From Ktedonobacter robiniae (GTDB taxonomy: Bacteria; Chloroflexota; Ktedonobacteria; Ktedonobacterales; Ktedonobacteraceae): DNA of 64,000 nt. Below the pieces are notes generated by a model that saw only the letters and a list, made by a program, of their open reading frames with translations, had not been told where the DNA came from and made no database searches. Position numbers and translations under genes: made by a program. Of the stretch, positions 53,926 to 61,941 are shown piece after piece. Location: NCBI RefSeq assembly GCF_016587375.1, contig NZ_BNJG01000003.1, positions 124,001-188,000 of the forward strand. Direction: 5' to 3'. Within the stretch, counting starts at the first letter, position 1. Each line of letters opens with the position of its first letter.

Positions 53926-54507
53926 ATGCATCGGAACGCGAAGCACCCTAAAATCGACCGCCGCGCCGAACTACTCAAAGTCTCACGAGAGATCATGGCC
54001 GAGAAAGGTTATGAAGCCACCACCGTTTCTGAAATTGTCGCCAAAGCGGGGGTAGCCCAGGGAACGTTTTACTGGTATTTCCCTTCTAAGGCATCTATTG
54101 TCAAAACCCTCACCATAGAGATGCAAAATGAGGTCCAGACGGCTCTTTTGCGTGTGTTTACGGAGCATCGTCCTATTGAGCAGAAGATTGAGAGGAGCAT
54201 CGAAGAAATATTTGGCATTTTGAGTATGTATCGTGATGTACTTGCCCTGGCCCACCTCGTCGAATCGGCCTCAGAAAATGAACTCGTCTTCGAGCCGTAT
54301 CACCGCTTGATCTCCGAACTGCTTCGCTATGAACAGATGCAAGGGACAGTCAATAGTTCAATCAATCCCGATATCACCGCGACACTCATTGTAGGGGCGG
54401 TCTACTATGCCACGCTTCAGTGCTACCTCTACAATTCACCAATATCGATTGAACGCTATATTGAAGAAACCGCGCAATTTGTCTGCCGAGCACTTGGAAT
54501 AGATTGA
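53926..54507 (+). CDS. TetR family regulator of the DUF6114/DUF6230 cluster
   Basis: A 193-residue TetR protein. The HTH reads LLKVSREIMAEKGYEATTVS, EIVAKAGVAQGTFYWYFPSK with the normal recognition helix. The C-terminal half resembles TetR_C domains that begin with IERSIEEIFGILSMYRDVLA. ATG 53926 follows CAGGGGAAACAATAAGT. The next gene on the same strand starts 215 bases downstream, after a promoter with a TetR-like palindrome, so this protein is the probable repressor of the envelope cluster. The ligand is unknown. Confidence 0.88.
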   Translation: MHRNAKHPKIDRRAELLKVSREIMAEKGYEATTVSEIVAKAGVAQGTFYWYFPSKASIVKTLTIEMQNEVQTALLRVFTEHRPIEQKIERSIEEIFGILSMYRDVLALAHLVESASENELVFEPYHRLISELLRYEQMQGTVNSSINPDITATLIVGAVYYATLQCYLYNSPISIERYIEETAQFVCRALGID

Positions 54508-54623
54508 GGCGTCGCGTACAGGTGTGATCACGGCAAAGTTAAAATTCGCGCATTGGCGCGACCCGCCCCTTATTGATCAAAATCTTGACCCCTTACCAGT
54601 TTTGCTATTTTTTTCTCATGTGC

Positions 54624-54690
54624 TTGACAAATGTAGTGCTATCTTTTATTTTTGTATATAAGACCATTGATTGATAGTCAGTCAGTTTTT
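54624..54690 (+). promoter_or_regulatory. Promoter and TetR-like operator ahead of the DUF6114 gene
   Basis: TTGACA at 54624-54629 and TATTTT at 54647-54652 give a 17-bp spacer. The 17-bp imperfect palindrome TGATTGATAGTCAGTCA (54668-54684, six of eight arm positions match) follows between the promoter and the GGAGG ribosome site. It is a good candidate site for the TetR protein encoded upstream. Confidence 0.5.
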
Positions 54691-54721
54691 TTCTCAGTGT
54701 AGAGAAAAGGAGGCACTCGCG

Positions 54722-55365
54722 ATGGCCAATCAAGACGACCCAACCATCGCTGCAGTTCAGGCTAATGACACCAATGCCGGGGGAGAAATGTCCGGCACAA
54801 AGATCTCCACAGAACCAAAACACTGGTCTTGGAAACGTCTGTCAGCAGCACAACTGCGGTCGGCCTTACTCTTACGTCTTCTGCCACTTTCGCGCCCAGG
54901 GAAGAAGAAGGCGAAGCAGGAGGACAATTGGCGAGAATGGTCACGCTTCCGCCTCTGGCGCAGAACGCGTCCATTCTCGGGATCAATTCTCATCATACTC
55001 GCGGGGCTTCTAGTGCTCTGGGGTCCGATTGAACTGCTTCCGTTCGCGCTCTTACCAGGTAGTAATATTTGGGCCGGGTTGCTGGTGGGTGGCCTGCTCT
55101 TAGTCATGGGATTAATCCAGTTACTGGTCCCTTCCAACGCACTTGTTACCGGATCAAGCGCCGTCGTACTTTCTCTCGTCTCACTCCCTGTCGCCGCTGG
55201 GGTTTGGGCATAGGCATGTTACTGGGTATCATAGGTGGCGCTATGGGTGTTGCCTGGCAGCCTGTTTCCCGGTCTCGGAACCGTTCGCCTCAAAGCGTCA
55301 CAAATTACAACCTCCCACGCAAGATCCCAGGATGGATGAAAAAAACCTTTCCTCGCTCACACTAA
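54722..55365 (+). pseudogene. DUF6114 membrane protein, single frameshift
   Basis: From ATG 54722 (GGAGGCACTCGCG) the first frame codes for a polar N terminus, then hydrophobic segments PFSGSILIILAGLLVLWGPI, LPFALLPGSNIWAGLLVGGL and TGSSAVVLSLVSLPVAAG, and stops at 55213. The next frame resumes with GIGMLLGIIGGAMGVAWQPV, the last helix typical of DUF6114, and ends at 55365. One G missing from a run near 55200 (GGGG; a fifth G would restore frame) is enough. The intact protein would be about 214 residues. DUF6114 genes often accompany DUF6230 genes in Streptomyces. Either a real mutation or a sequencing error. Confidence 0.75.
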
Positions 55366-55416
55366 CCATATTAATCTCTAAACTCAGCTTGTAGGATGTT
55401 CATTGTAGTGCGGCAA

Positions 55417-55516
55417 GCCAGTTCTAGAAGGCATGGATGCCTTCCCCTGGCCAAGTGATCTGTGAACCAGACAAAAGAGCCAGTTCTAGAAGGCATGGAT
55501 GCCTTCCCCTGGCCAA
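55417..55516. repeat. Two 38-bp perfect direct repeats upstream of DUF6230
   Basis: GCCAGTTCTAGAAGGCATGG followed by ATGCCTTCCCCTGGCCAA occurs at 55417-55454 and 55479-55516 with period 62. Each copy contains the palindrome AAGGCATGGATGCCTT. They lie 67 bases upstream of the DUF6230 start, so they may be regulator binding sites. Confidence 0.65.
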
Positions 55517-55582
55517 ATTGCCTGGTTCATAGACAAACAAGACGACCGTTTGCTATTTTGTGGAAAGCGGGTGTGCAACCTT

Positions 55583-56197
55583 ATGGAACAGGAATCTTTC
55601 GCTGACGAAACCCCGACCAACCCGGATCTTCACGATGAAGAGCAGGAGCAACCTGAGCAGGAGCCAGCCATTGGCAGGGTCAACCGTACAGCATTTTGGG
55701 TTGTAATGCTGGTCGCATTGACCTTCCTTAGCGGCATGACCGTTCTTCTCGAAAGGGGCTACATTGCCATGGCGGCGGCGGTGCCAATCCCTGTGACGGT
55801 CAAGGCCTCAAGCATCAAGACCACGAGATTCCGCCTCTACCCGGGGATTTCCCAGGCCGATGGTAAAACTGCTGTTGCGGTCAACCAGCTCGATGGGACG
55901 CTCTCGGACCTGGTGATCTCCAAGACGGTTTCCTTGCCAGTTGTCGGCAATATGACGATTACCCTGAAGGCGGGTCAGAATAATACGCCAGTCACCACAA
56001 CTGGTCTGACGACCGACCTGGCGGGCCTGTCCTCTGAGTCGGCGACGTTTGGGGGCCAGGCGGTAAGCAGCAATGCCAATGGCAATGCCTTCGAAATTGA
56101 TGCGCAAACCGTTACATTGAACAATATCAACATTAGCGCGCCGTACATGATAGCCAATAGTATGACCCTGCCAGGGTTGACACTCACGGTGAGTTAA
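55583..56197 (+). CDS. DUF6230 family protein, copy 1
   Basis: A 204-residue protein from ATG 55583 (the track's upstream codons overlap the direct repeat). A charged cytoplasmic N terminus, MEQESFADETPTNPD, precedes one membrane helix (AFWVVMLVALTFLSGMTVLL) and an extracellular beta-rich domain: VPIPVTVKASSIKTTRFRLY, VNQLDGTLSDLVISKTVSLP, LTTDLAGLSSESATFGGQAV and a final MIANSMTLPGLTLTVS. This matches the DUF6230 family, often next to DUF6114 genes. No function is known. The protein is about 60 percent like copy 2 by eye. It is followed by a TnpB insertion that separates it from the other cluster genes. Confidence 0.82.
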   Translation: MEQESFADETPTNPDLHDEEQEQPEQEPAIGRVNRTAFWVVMLVALTFLSGMTVLLERGYIAMAAAVPIPVTVKASSIKTTRFRLYPGISQADGKTAVAVNQLDGTLSDLVISKTVSLPVVGNMTITLKAGQNNTPVTTTGLTTDLAGLSSESATFGGQAVSSNANGNAFEIDAQTVTLNNINISAPYMIANSMTLPGLTLTVS

Positions 56198-56631
56198 AGC
56201 GGCTGCCAGCGTGATGCCTGTACGTGGCGTATTCGTGCGTGTGCTGATAACCCAATCCTTTTACACACATAAGGGATACCCCGTACTCCACCAGGGGGCC
56301 GTACAGGCTCCCTGGCCCCTCATATTTACAATCCGTCAAATACTACTTTTTACTTATTTACTCTATTTTTTCAGCGGTGCTGTTTCCACTTTGCGGAGGA
56401 GCAACACTGCTCCCACCATAAAGGAGCGTAAGAACAGCAATCGAACATGTGCGCGACTCTGCTTCAAGGTGTGCTTGTTGTACACCTTTGGAGGCATTGA
56501 CAGAGAGATGATAGCATGGTACGCTACACGCATCAGATAAGAAAAAATGTTCTAAGCCATGATATCTAACGTTTCTAGCGAAAGAGGCGAAATCCATCTC
56601 TCAGTGGAGTGTTGAAAGGGAAGGGGTCTTC
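56198..56631. other. Gap and left side of the TnpB element
   Basis: The 434 bases have no gene. The left end of the TnpB element must lie here, but no clear hairpin end was identified. AAGGGAAGGGG sits 10 bases ahead of the TnpB start. Confidence 0.35.
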
Positions 56632-57885
56632 ATGCTCCTGTGCAAAAAGATCAAACTTGACCTCAGCGAGCAAGACGCGATCACCCTTGAGTTCATGCAA
56701 GGGAAATGCAGAGGCCTCTACAATTGGTGGGTGATGAGACTGCGAGATGGGGAGAAGTGGCACTTCAACGCCTGCAAGAAAACCCTGGCCGAGAGCCGTG
56801 TCTATGATCCTGAACTCAATCAGGTGTACGGCAAGCTGCTTGCGGAAGTGTATTATCGCCTGGATGGGGCCATGCGAGCCTTCTTTCGTCGCGTCGCCAA
56901 TGGCGAAACCCCAGGCTTTCCCCGCGTGCGACCTCGCCATGGCTTCTTTACCCTCTGTTATCCTGCGACGTATCTCACGCGTGAGGGAAACACGCTCATT
57001 CTGCCTACAGGGGGCAAGGGCAAGAACAAACGGTATCCAGCTATCTGTGCTAAGCTCACAGAGCTGCCTCCTGAAGGCTTTCGAGAAGTGGCGATCAGTC
57101 GCGATGGCAGGGGCAATTATTACGCCTCCTTCAGCTATCGACAGCCCGAGGAAGCGACACGCGATGGTGGCACTGTGGCCTTTGATCTGGGTATCAAGAC
57201 GCTGGCAACTGGGGTCACGCAAGAGGGCCGGATCTATCACATCGGTGGGTTCAAAGGCTCGCGTTGGTACAACAGACAACTAGATAAGCTACGTTCGAAA
57301 CGCAGCAAGTGCAAGAAGAAATCCCGTCGCTATCTTCATCTGAGCAAGGTGTACAAGCGCGTTTCACAGAGGAAGCGCAACAAACAGCGCGATAGCCTGC
57401 ACAAGGCGTCGCATCTCATCGCACGACGATTGGTTGAGAGAACTGTCATCGTGGGCGATCTTTCCCAACGGCAGATGGTCATGAAAGAGCATCAGGAGCG
57501 CAACAAGGCGCTCAATCGAGCAGTCTATAACGACTGGGGCTTGTACGCCTTTGTCCAGATACTCAAATATAAATGCCAGTTGTATGGGAAAGAGCTTCAG
57601 TTTCTAGATGAGCGCAACACGTCCAAGCAGTGTAGTGGCTGTGGCAAACTGCAAGCCATGCCACTGTGGAAAAGAACGTATCAGTGCGCGGAATGTGGAC
57701 TCGTCATGGATCGAGATGTGAACAGTGCTCACAACATCTTGACGAGGTTCTTTGCCCGGCGAGGGCCATACACTCAGGCTCGTCCTGAGTGCAATGTGCT
57801 GCATGCGACCCAAAGCGGCGTAGAAGTCATGGGGGCTTCCTGTGAGGGCCAAGTGCAGCAATTGAATCTATTTGAGTGCGTATAA
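56632..57885 (+). CDS. tnpB: RNA-guided endonuclease TnpB (IS200/IS605 family)
   Basis: The 417-residue protein has the TnpB plan: an N-terminal HTH-like region (ITLEFMQGKCRGLYNWWVMR), the OrfB core and a RuvC nuclease. The catalytic residues are visible: Asp in FDLGIKTLATGV, Glu in LQFLDERNTSK, Asp in LVMDRDVNSAHNIL, and the zinc finger CSGCG-x14-CAECG. No transposase TnpA gene is present next to it. TnpB uses a guide RNA overlapping its 3' end to cut DNA at the empty donor site. All key residues look intact. ATG 56632 has AAGGGAAGGGG ahead. Confidence 0.93.
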   Translation: MLLCKKIKLDLSEQDAITLEFMQGKCRGLYNWWVMRLRDGEKWHFNACKKTLAESRVYDPELNQVYGKLLAEVYYRLDGAMRAFFRRVANGETPGFPRVRPRHGFFTLCYPATYLTREGNTLILPTGGKGKNKRYPAICAKLTELPPEGFREVAISRDGRGNYYASFSYRQPEEATRDGGTVAFDLGIKTLATGVTQEGRIYHIGGFKGSRWYNRQLDKLRSKRSKCKKKSRRYLHLSKVYKRVSQRKRNKQRDSLHKASHLIARRLVERTVIVGDLSQRQMVMKEHQERNKALNRAVYNDWGLYAFVQILKYKCQLYGKELQFLDERNTSKQCSGCGKLQAMPLWKRTYQCAECGLVMDRDVNSAHNILTRFFARRGPYTQARPECNVLHATQSGVEVMGASCEGQVQQLNLFECV

Positions 57886-57902
57886 GCACTTTTGAGTAGA
57901 TT
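57800..57902 (+). ncRNA. Putative TnpB guide (omega) RNA and right-end hairpin
   Basis: The right end holds nested stems over the TnpB stop codon: AATCTA (57865-57870) with TAGATT (57897-57902), and AGTGC (57875-57879) with GCACT (57886-57890). By analogy with IS605 elements the omega RNA starts inside the end of tnpB and runs to this end. Its 5' limit is a guess. The guide would be the bases just after 57902. Confidence 0.5.
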
Positions 57903-57914
57903 TAGAAAGGCAGA

Positions 57915-58718
57915 GTGGACGACGTGTACTCTTTGCGACGTAACGTCATAAGGTTATGTATTCCCATTCTCTCCCTCGGTCTGATCGTGGGAACCATACT
58001 CCTACTTATGCATCCTGTTGAGGCCTATGCGCATCCTTCACAATCGCAAGACACCCTGAGTGCCTTCTCATCATCTAGCATCAAAGTAAATTATTCTTCA
58101 AATGGGACATTCGCGGCTTCGGGCGACTATACCTTAGAGGCGACCGAAATCATTGGCACGAACGCGCACATGAATTCACTACCTGACCCACTTCACCCCA
58201 CGCTCACCTTTAGCGCGTCCACGATGACCGGGTTTAGCTTGAGCCATCCATTTTATGGTGTGAACCTGGTGCTCTCGTCGAATGGTTCGGTATCGGCGAC
58301 TGGCGTGGCAATTAAAACGGGCCTTTTCCAGGATGTCAATACCGGGCTCAAAAGTTTCGCGAATAAAGCCGATTTACTTATCCTGGCGGCTGGCGGCACC
58401 GTCCCAAGATTGGTGATGAAGAACGTGACATTAAAGGTGGATCGCTCCATTTATGCCAATACCTTTACCGTCACCAGTTTCCACATGGTGGTATCCGCGA
58501 CAGCTCCCGCGCCACTGAAGGCGTCGCCACCCACGGATACGCCCTCACCCACGGTTACACCGTCACCTACGAAAACACCACCAACGAAGGGAACGCCATT
58601 CCCTACGGGGACGCCATCGCTGCCCTTGCCTCTGCCGACGCTGACGCCTCCCTCCGTACCGACACCCACACCCACGCCTAAAAAATGTCCGTGTCTGCTT
58701 CTTTGCTTGATATGTTGA
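57915..58718 (+). CDS. Secreted protein with Pro/Thr tail, DUF6230-cluster neighbour
   Basis: A 267-residue exported protein. GTG 57915 or a nearby start gives MDDVYSLRRNVIRLCIPILS and a Sec-type helix ending VEAYAHP. A beta-rich domain (VNYSSNGTFAASGDYTLEAT, HPTLTFSASTMTGFSLSHPF, LILAAGGTVPRLVMKNVTLK) is followed by a long Pro/Thr/Ser linker and a Cys-rich end, PKKCPCLLLCLIC. I do not recognise the domain; its strand pattern, with V-x-x-x-T-x-x-S, resembles the DUF6230 extracellular part. The gene starts 12 bases after the TnpB element, so its native promoter may be lost. Confidence 0.7.
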   Translation: MDDVYSLRRNVIRLCIPILSLGLIVGTILLLMHPVEAYAHPSQSQDTLSAFSSSSIKVNYSSNGTFAASGDYTLEATEIIGTNAHMNSLPDPLHPTLTFSASTMTGFSLSHPFYGVNLVLSSNGSVSATGVAIKTGLFQDVNTGLKSFANKADLLILAAGGTVPRLVMKNVTLKVDRSIYANTFTVTSFHMVVSATAPAPLKASPPTDTPSPTVTPSPTKTPPTKGTPFPTGTPSLPLPLPTLTPPSVPTPTPTPKKCPCLLLCLIC

Positions 58719-58746
58719 GCCAACCTGAACACGCCTCTTGATTTTG

Positions 58747-58809
58747 TCTTCGGGGAGGGGAGTGTGTGAGACTGCCAGAGGCAGTCTCACACACTCCCCT
58801 CCCCGAAGA
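58747..58809. repeat. 30-bp perfect inverted repeat between secreted protein and DUF6230 copy 2
   Basis: TCTTCGGGGAGGGGAGTGTG followed by TGAGACTGCC (58747-58776) is exactly repeated in inverted form at 58780-58809 with only AGA between. It lies between the stop at 58718 and the next start at 58869. The hairpin should be very stable. It could be a transcript barrier or a palindromic insertion. Confidence 0.75.
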
Positions 58810-58868
58810 AGGCGCCAAAAGTGAACCTGAAGAGTCGGGAGGTACGCCATGGGAGGGGAGCCATAAAC

Positions 58869-59573
58869 ATGGAACAGAAACCTTTCGCTGACGAAAGCCT
58901 GAATAATGAGGAGCAGGAGGCAGTCATTGGCACGGTCAAGCCATCCATATTCTGGACTGTAATGCTGGTCGCATTGGCCCTCCTTGGAGGTATGATCGTT
59001 CTTATCTCCAAGGGCGCGCTTGCTATAACAGTGGCAGTGCCCATCCCTGTGACTCTCAAGGCGGCAAGCATCAAGACCACGAACTTGCGCCTCTATCCGG
59101 GAATTACCCCAGTCGATACTAGTTCCCCCGCGGTCAACCAGCTCGATGGGACGCTTTCGGATTTGGTGATCTCCAAGGCGATTGCCTTGCCGATTATTGG
59201 CAATGTCACGGTGACCTTGAACGCGGGACAGAATACGCCAGTCACCACAACTGGTCTAACGACCGACCTGTCAGTTCTCTCCTCTGACGTGGCGACGTTC
59301 GAGGGCCAGGCAATATTCAACAATGCCAACGACAATGCCTTCGGATCCGATACCCAAACCATGACGTTAAACAATGTCACTATTAGCGCGCCATATGTAA
59401 TTGCCAATAGTATGACTCTGCCCGGGTTGACGCTCTCTATTACTTTCCAGCGAGGTGGGCGACAACTGGCGCAAACACCTCTGCACTATCTTCAAACACG
59501 GAGATATACGAGATCCCATACATCTCTCGCCTTTCTTGGAGCGTTTCACTTATTTGATCGAGCGTATCGATGA
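58869..59573 (+). CDS. DUF6230 family protein, copy 2, with a fused foreign tail
   Basis: From ATG 58869 (GGGAGGGGAGCC ahead) the first 193 residues repeat copy 1: EQKPFADESLNNEEQEA, a helix with FWTVMLVALALLGGMIVLIS, VPIPVTLKAASIKTTNLRLY, VNQLDGTLSDLVISKAIALP, and MTLPGLTLSIT. Copy 1 ends at that point; here the frame continues for another 40 residues (FQRGGRQLAQTPLHYLQTRR, then TSLAFLGAFHLFDRAYR) that are the antisense reading of an oxidoreductase remnant. A deletion near 59442 has therefore replaced the native stop. The core domain looks intact. Confidence 0.78.
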   Translation: MEQKPFADESLNNEEQEAVIGTVKPSIFWTVMLVALALLGGMIVLISKGALAITVAVPIPVTLKAASIKTTNLRLYPGITPVDTSSPAVNQLDGTLSDLVISKAIALPIIGNVTVTLNAGQNTPVTTTGLTTDLSVLSSDVATFEGQAIFNNANDNAFGSDTQTMTLNNVTISAPYVIANSMTLPGLTLSITFQRGGRQLAQTPLHYLQTRRYTRSHTSLAFLGAFHLFDRAYR

Positions 59574-59661
59574 GACAATGGGGTATCGCGGGCACGTGAT
59601 CCTCTGTGGTTTGAAATCTTCCCGCAAGCTGCTGAAATGCTTGGGAACGGTCCTCTGTCAC
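59440..59661 (-). pseudogene. LLM-class flavin-dependent oxidoreductase, C-terminal tail
   Basis: About 73 residues on the minus strand read DRSQAFQQLAGRFQTTEDHV, HCLIDTLDQISETLQERREM, YGISYISVFEDSAEVFAPVV and end AHLAGK. This is the C-terminal segment of F420- or FMN-dependent luciferase-like monooxygenases (TIGR03621-like, ERREKYGISYI). The first 230 or so residues are missing. It meets the DUF6230 copy 2 gene tail-to-tail, and its stop codon overlaps the junction, so one deletion joined the two. Confidence 0.65.
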
Positions 59662-59785
59662 AACAATGGCGAAGAGAATGATATTGAGTTCTACTCACAG
59701 GAGAGAAGCGATTTGCATACGCAACATGTGATCACGAGAGGCTTTGAAGTCCCCCTCTTGCTGAAGAAGAGAACTTCAAATAAAG

Positions 59786-60444
59786 CTAGAGAGGCCGTTG
59801 TCCGCAGGCAATGAAGGTGTTGGAATAGCTCTTGTAACTATCGTATTCGTCTAGCGATGCTGCCAGGGCCTGATCATACTGTGCTGGCGACACACCAAGT
59901 TGAGACAGCACTTGCTGGCGCATCGCTTTATTGATGGCCTGGACGCCTGTTGCCGCCATAGTACCAATGCGCCCTCCCCAACTGCCAACGGGATTGGGAA
60001 TCTGTTGATACACAATATTGGTCAGGCCTATACCTTCAAGAAGATTCTGGGTACGACGGGCCATCGAAGGATCAATGCCTTGCTGGCGGCTCGCCTCCGT
60101 GATCCAGGTCGCAAGTTGCCTACTGGCTGGCCCCATCTGCTCAGAGGATACGTAACAGCCATTTCCTGACACCAGCGCCCCGTTCCACACCCAACATCTA
60201 ACATGCTGGTTGGAGGCTGCAACGGAGCCAGAGCATTGCCTTTGAGCGTGGCACGCAAAATATAATGCTGGAAATCCAATCGATTGATTTCTTCATCGTT
60301 TCGGGGTAAGAGATAGGGAGCATTTTCCTGCTCCCCGAATGATTGTAATCCTGATTGTCTCTGAGTCACTGAGGGTACCTTCCCCCTCCTGTCTGTTGGA
60401 ACCTGTGATAACGTCTTCCGTGAAACTATCTTGAAGAAAGACAT
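59786..60444 (-). pseudogene. SAM-dependent methyltransferase with internal deletion
   Basis: The start (ATG 60444) and N terminus SFFKIVSRKTLSQVPTDRRG, NAPYLLPRNDEEINRLDFQH and motif I MLDVGCGTGRWCQEMAVTYP are normal for class I methyltransferases. The next residues should be the acidic strand and motifs II and III, but within 10 codons the frame ends; another frame (59786-60190) carries the C-terminal third, GPASRQLATWITEASRQQGI, GSWGGRIGTMAATGVQAINK. About 100 residues and one frame are missing at about 60140. Inactive. Confidence 0.8.
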
Positions 60445-60727
60445 GTGAGCATCCTGCCTTCTCTGTATGTTTGCTTTCTTGAAGTACTGTAGCATGCTTA
60501 ACCGCATCAACACATTAAAAACCTATAAAGATTTTCTCTCCAAACGGGTATGAGTGCTCTCCCAGAGGCCTTCGGCTGCCGAAGAATGCGCCTTCTTCAA
60601 GGAGATCAGAGACAGGAACAGTGCACTCACGTCCTTGACTTCGCCCACTATTGAGTGGTTTTCCTCTTCCTATTCACGGTCCTCGTCTTGGGCAACCCTC
60701 TGTCATACTAAAATCAATCGCCTGGCC

Positions 60728-61519
60728 TTACCAATCCTGTAAAGGAGCCCGGTTATCGAGCCAGTTCCATTCAGTATCTTGCATAAAACGGACCAGTCCG
60801 TGCTCATAGGAAATATTCCATTCACGAAAGTTAGTGATGCATTCCCACAAAGCCCGGGCATTGGCAACAGACCCCTGTGTCAAAAGCTTCTCACACAGCT
60901 CAAGGAAGTTTTCAGGCTTCTCGGGCGCGTTCTCTACAGCTTGCATCAGCCACTTGTGGTAGGGATAAAGGATGCGGTTATATGCCAGCACTAAACGCGA
61001 GGCATAAAAGACCATCTCGCTGGTTGCGTGGGCCATCAGGTAGGTTGACTGTTTTTGCTCGGCTTCACCAACAAACCAGTTAAGCATCTGGACCTGACTG
61101 TAGAAGGCCAGCATCTTTTCCTCACGCTCAGCCTCCTGGTAGACTGGTATTTGTTTCAGCAAATCATCCAACTCAGGGAGATGCGAGAAAACTGCGAAAA
61201 CATTGGTGAAAGCCGCCCGCGCTGGCTCGCTGCCCTTCTGTGCAACATCTCTCAAAAACTGCAGGTGAAAAAATTTCCCGTCGACGTATCCACCAGGATA
61301 ATCGCACATCTCTGTGTTGTAATACCAGCGCTGACCACTAGCTACACAACGAGCATATTCCTCATCGGTAGCAATAAACATAACATCTACATCCGAGTTC
61401 TCTCCGCCCCAACCCTTGACCAGTGAGCCGCCGACCAGCAAGGCCAGGTAGCGGGGATCATCTTGAAATGTCTCTTTGAGGCGCTCGATAACGCGTAAAT
61501 GGTGTGGTTGCAGGTACAA
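60728..61519 (-). CDS. Nucleotidyltransferase domain protein
   Basis: The 263-residue protein has the pol-beta-like core near the N terminus: YLALLVGGSLVKGWGGENSD, with D-x-D in SDVDVMFI, giving the G-S-x(8-12)-D-x-D signature and two metal-binding Asp. A helical C-terminal region follows (FYSQVQMLNWFVGEAEQKQS, RLVLAYNRILYPYHKWLMQA), as in aminoglycoside adenylyltransferase-like or streptomycin-type enzymes. The substrate is unknown; neighbours give no hint. The start at 61519 is well placed after AAAGGAAC. Confidence 0.85.
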   Translation of the reverse strand: MYLQPHHLRVIERLKETFQDDPRYLALLVGGSLVKGWGGENSDVDVMFIATDEEYARCVASGQRWYYNTEMCDYPGGYVDGKFFHLQFLRDVAQKGSEPARAAFTNVFAVFSHLPELDDLLKQIPVYQEAEREEKMLAFYSQVQMLNWFVGEAEQKQSTYLMAHATSEMVFYASRLVLAYNRILYPYHKWLMQAVENAPEKPENFLELCEKLLTQGSVANARALWECITNFREWNISYEHGLVRFMQDTEWNWLDNRAPLQDW

Positions 61520-61941
61520 TTCAGAGTTCCTTTCTCATCTATCCTCTTTGATGCAGTTGCCGGGTAGGACTCCTCTCACTTGTAGAGGGTTGGCCGGAAA
61601 CCTTGAAATGTGAGTCGACCATCTGGCAAACGGCAAGAATGAAATCACAAGCAGAGAGCCAGATGGATGTCACCAACGTATTTTGCCCCAAGCAGCATGC
61701 TCCGGCGCGGAGCACCACCAGGGATGAAAGAGGATATACTGGAGAGAGATCGCGGCCAGAGTGAGAACGGACTCCGAATTATGAACATGAGCGTGAGCCC
61801 CAAGCTGTCTCCAGGTACCCGTTTGCACCGCCAGTTGTCGCTCTTTTTTAGAAGCACGTAGAGGAATCTAACCTTCCAGACCGGGTACCTCTTGGTCGCT
61901 GATCATTCATCGTTGATCACAGCGTATCACAAGGAGGATGA
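61520..61941. other. Left non-coding end of an IS110-type element
   Basis: The 422 bases upstream of the IS110 recombinase remnant hold no gene. In IS110 elements such a region encodes the bridge RNA; a candidate stem region is listed separately. Confidence 0.4.
61800..61895 (+). ncRNA. Candidate IS110 bridge RNA region
   Basis: CCAAG (61800-61804) with CTTGG (61891-61895) and AGGTACCCG (61813-61821) with CGGGTACCT (61882-61890) form nested stems enclosing a 60-base loop region, ending 47 bases before the recombinase start codon. IS110-family bridge RNAs occupy this position and have stem-loops carrying target- and donor-binding loops. The assignment is by position and structure only. Confidence 0.35.

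Noticed and set aside
55190..55213. Programmed -1 frameshift at GGGTTTG in the DUF6114 gene
   Set aside because: The heptamer is in the wrong phase for the X-XXY-YYZ rule, and a single added G restores the protein more simply.
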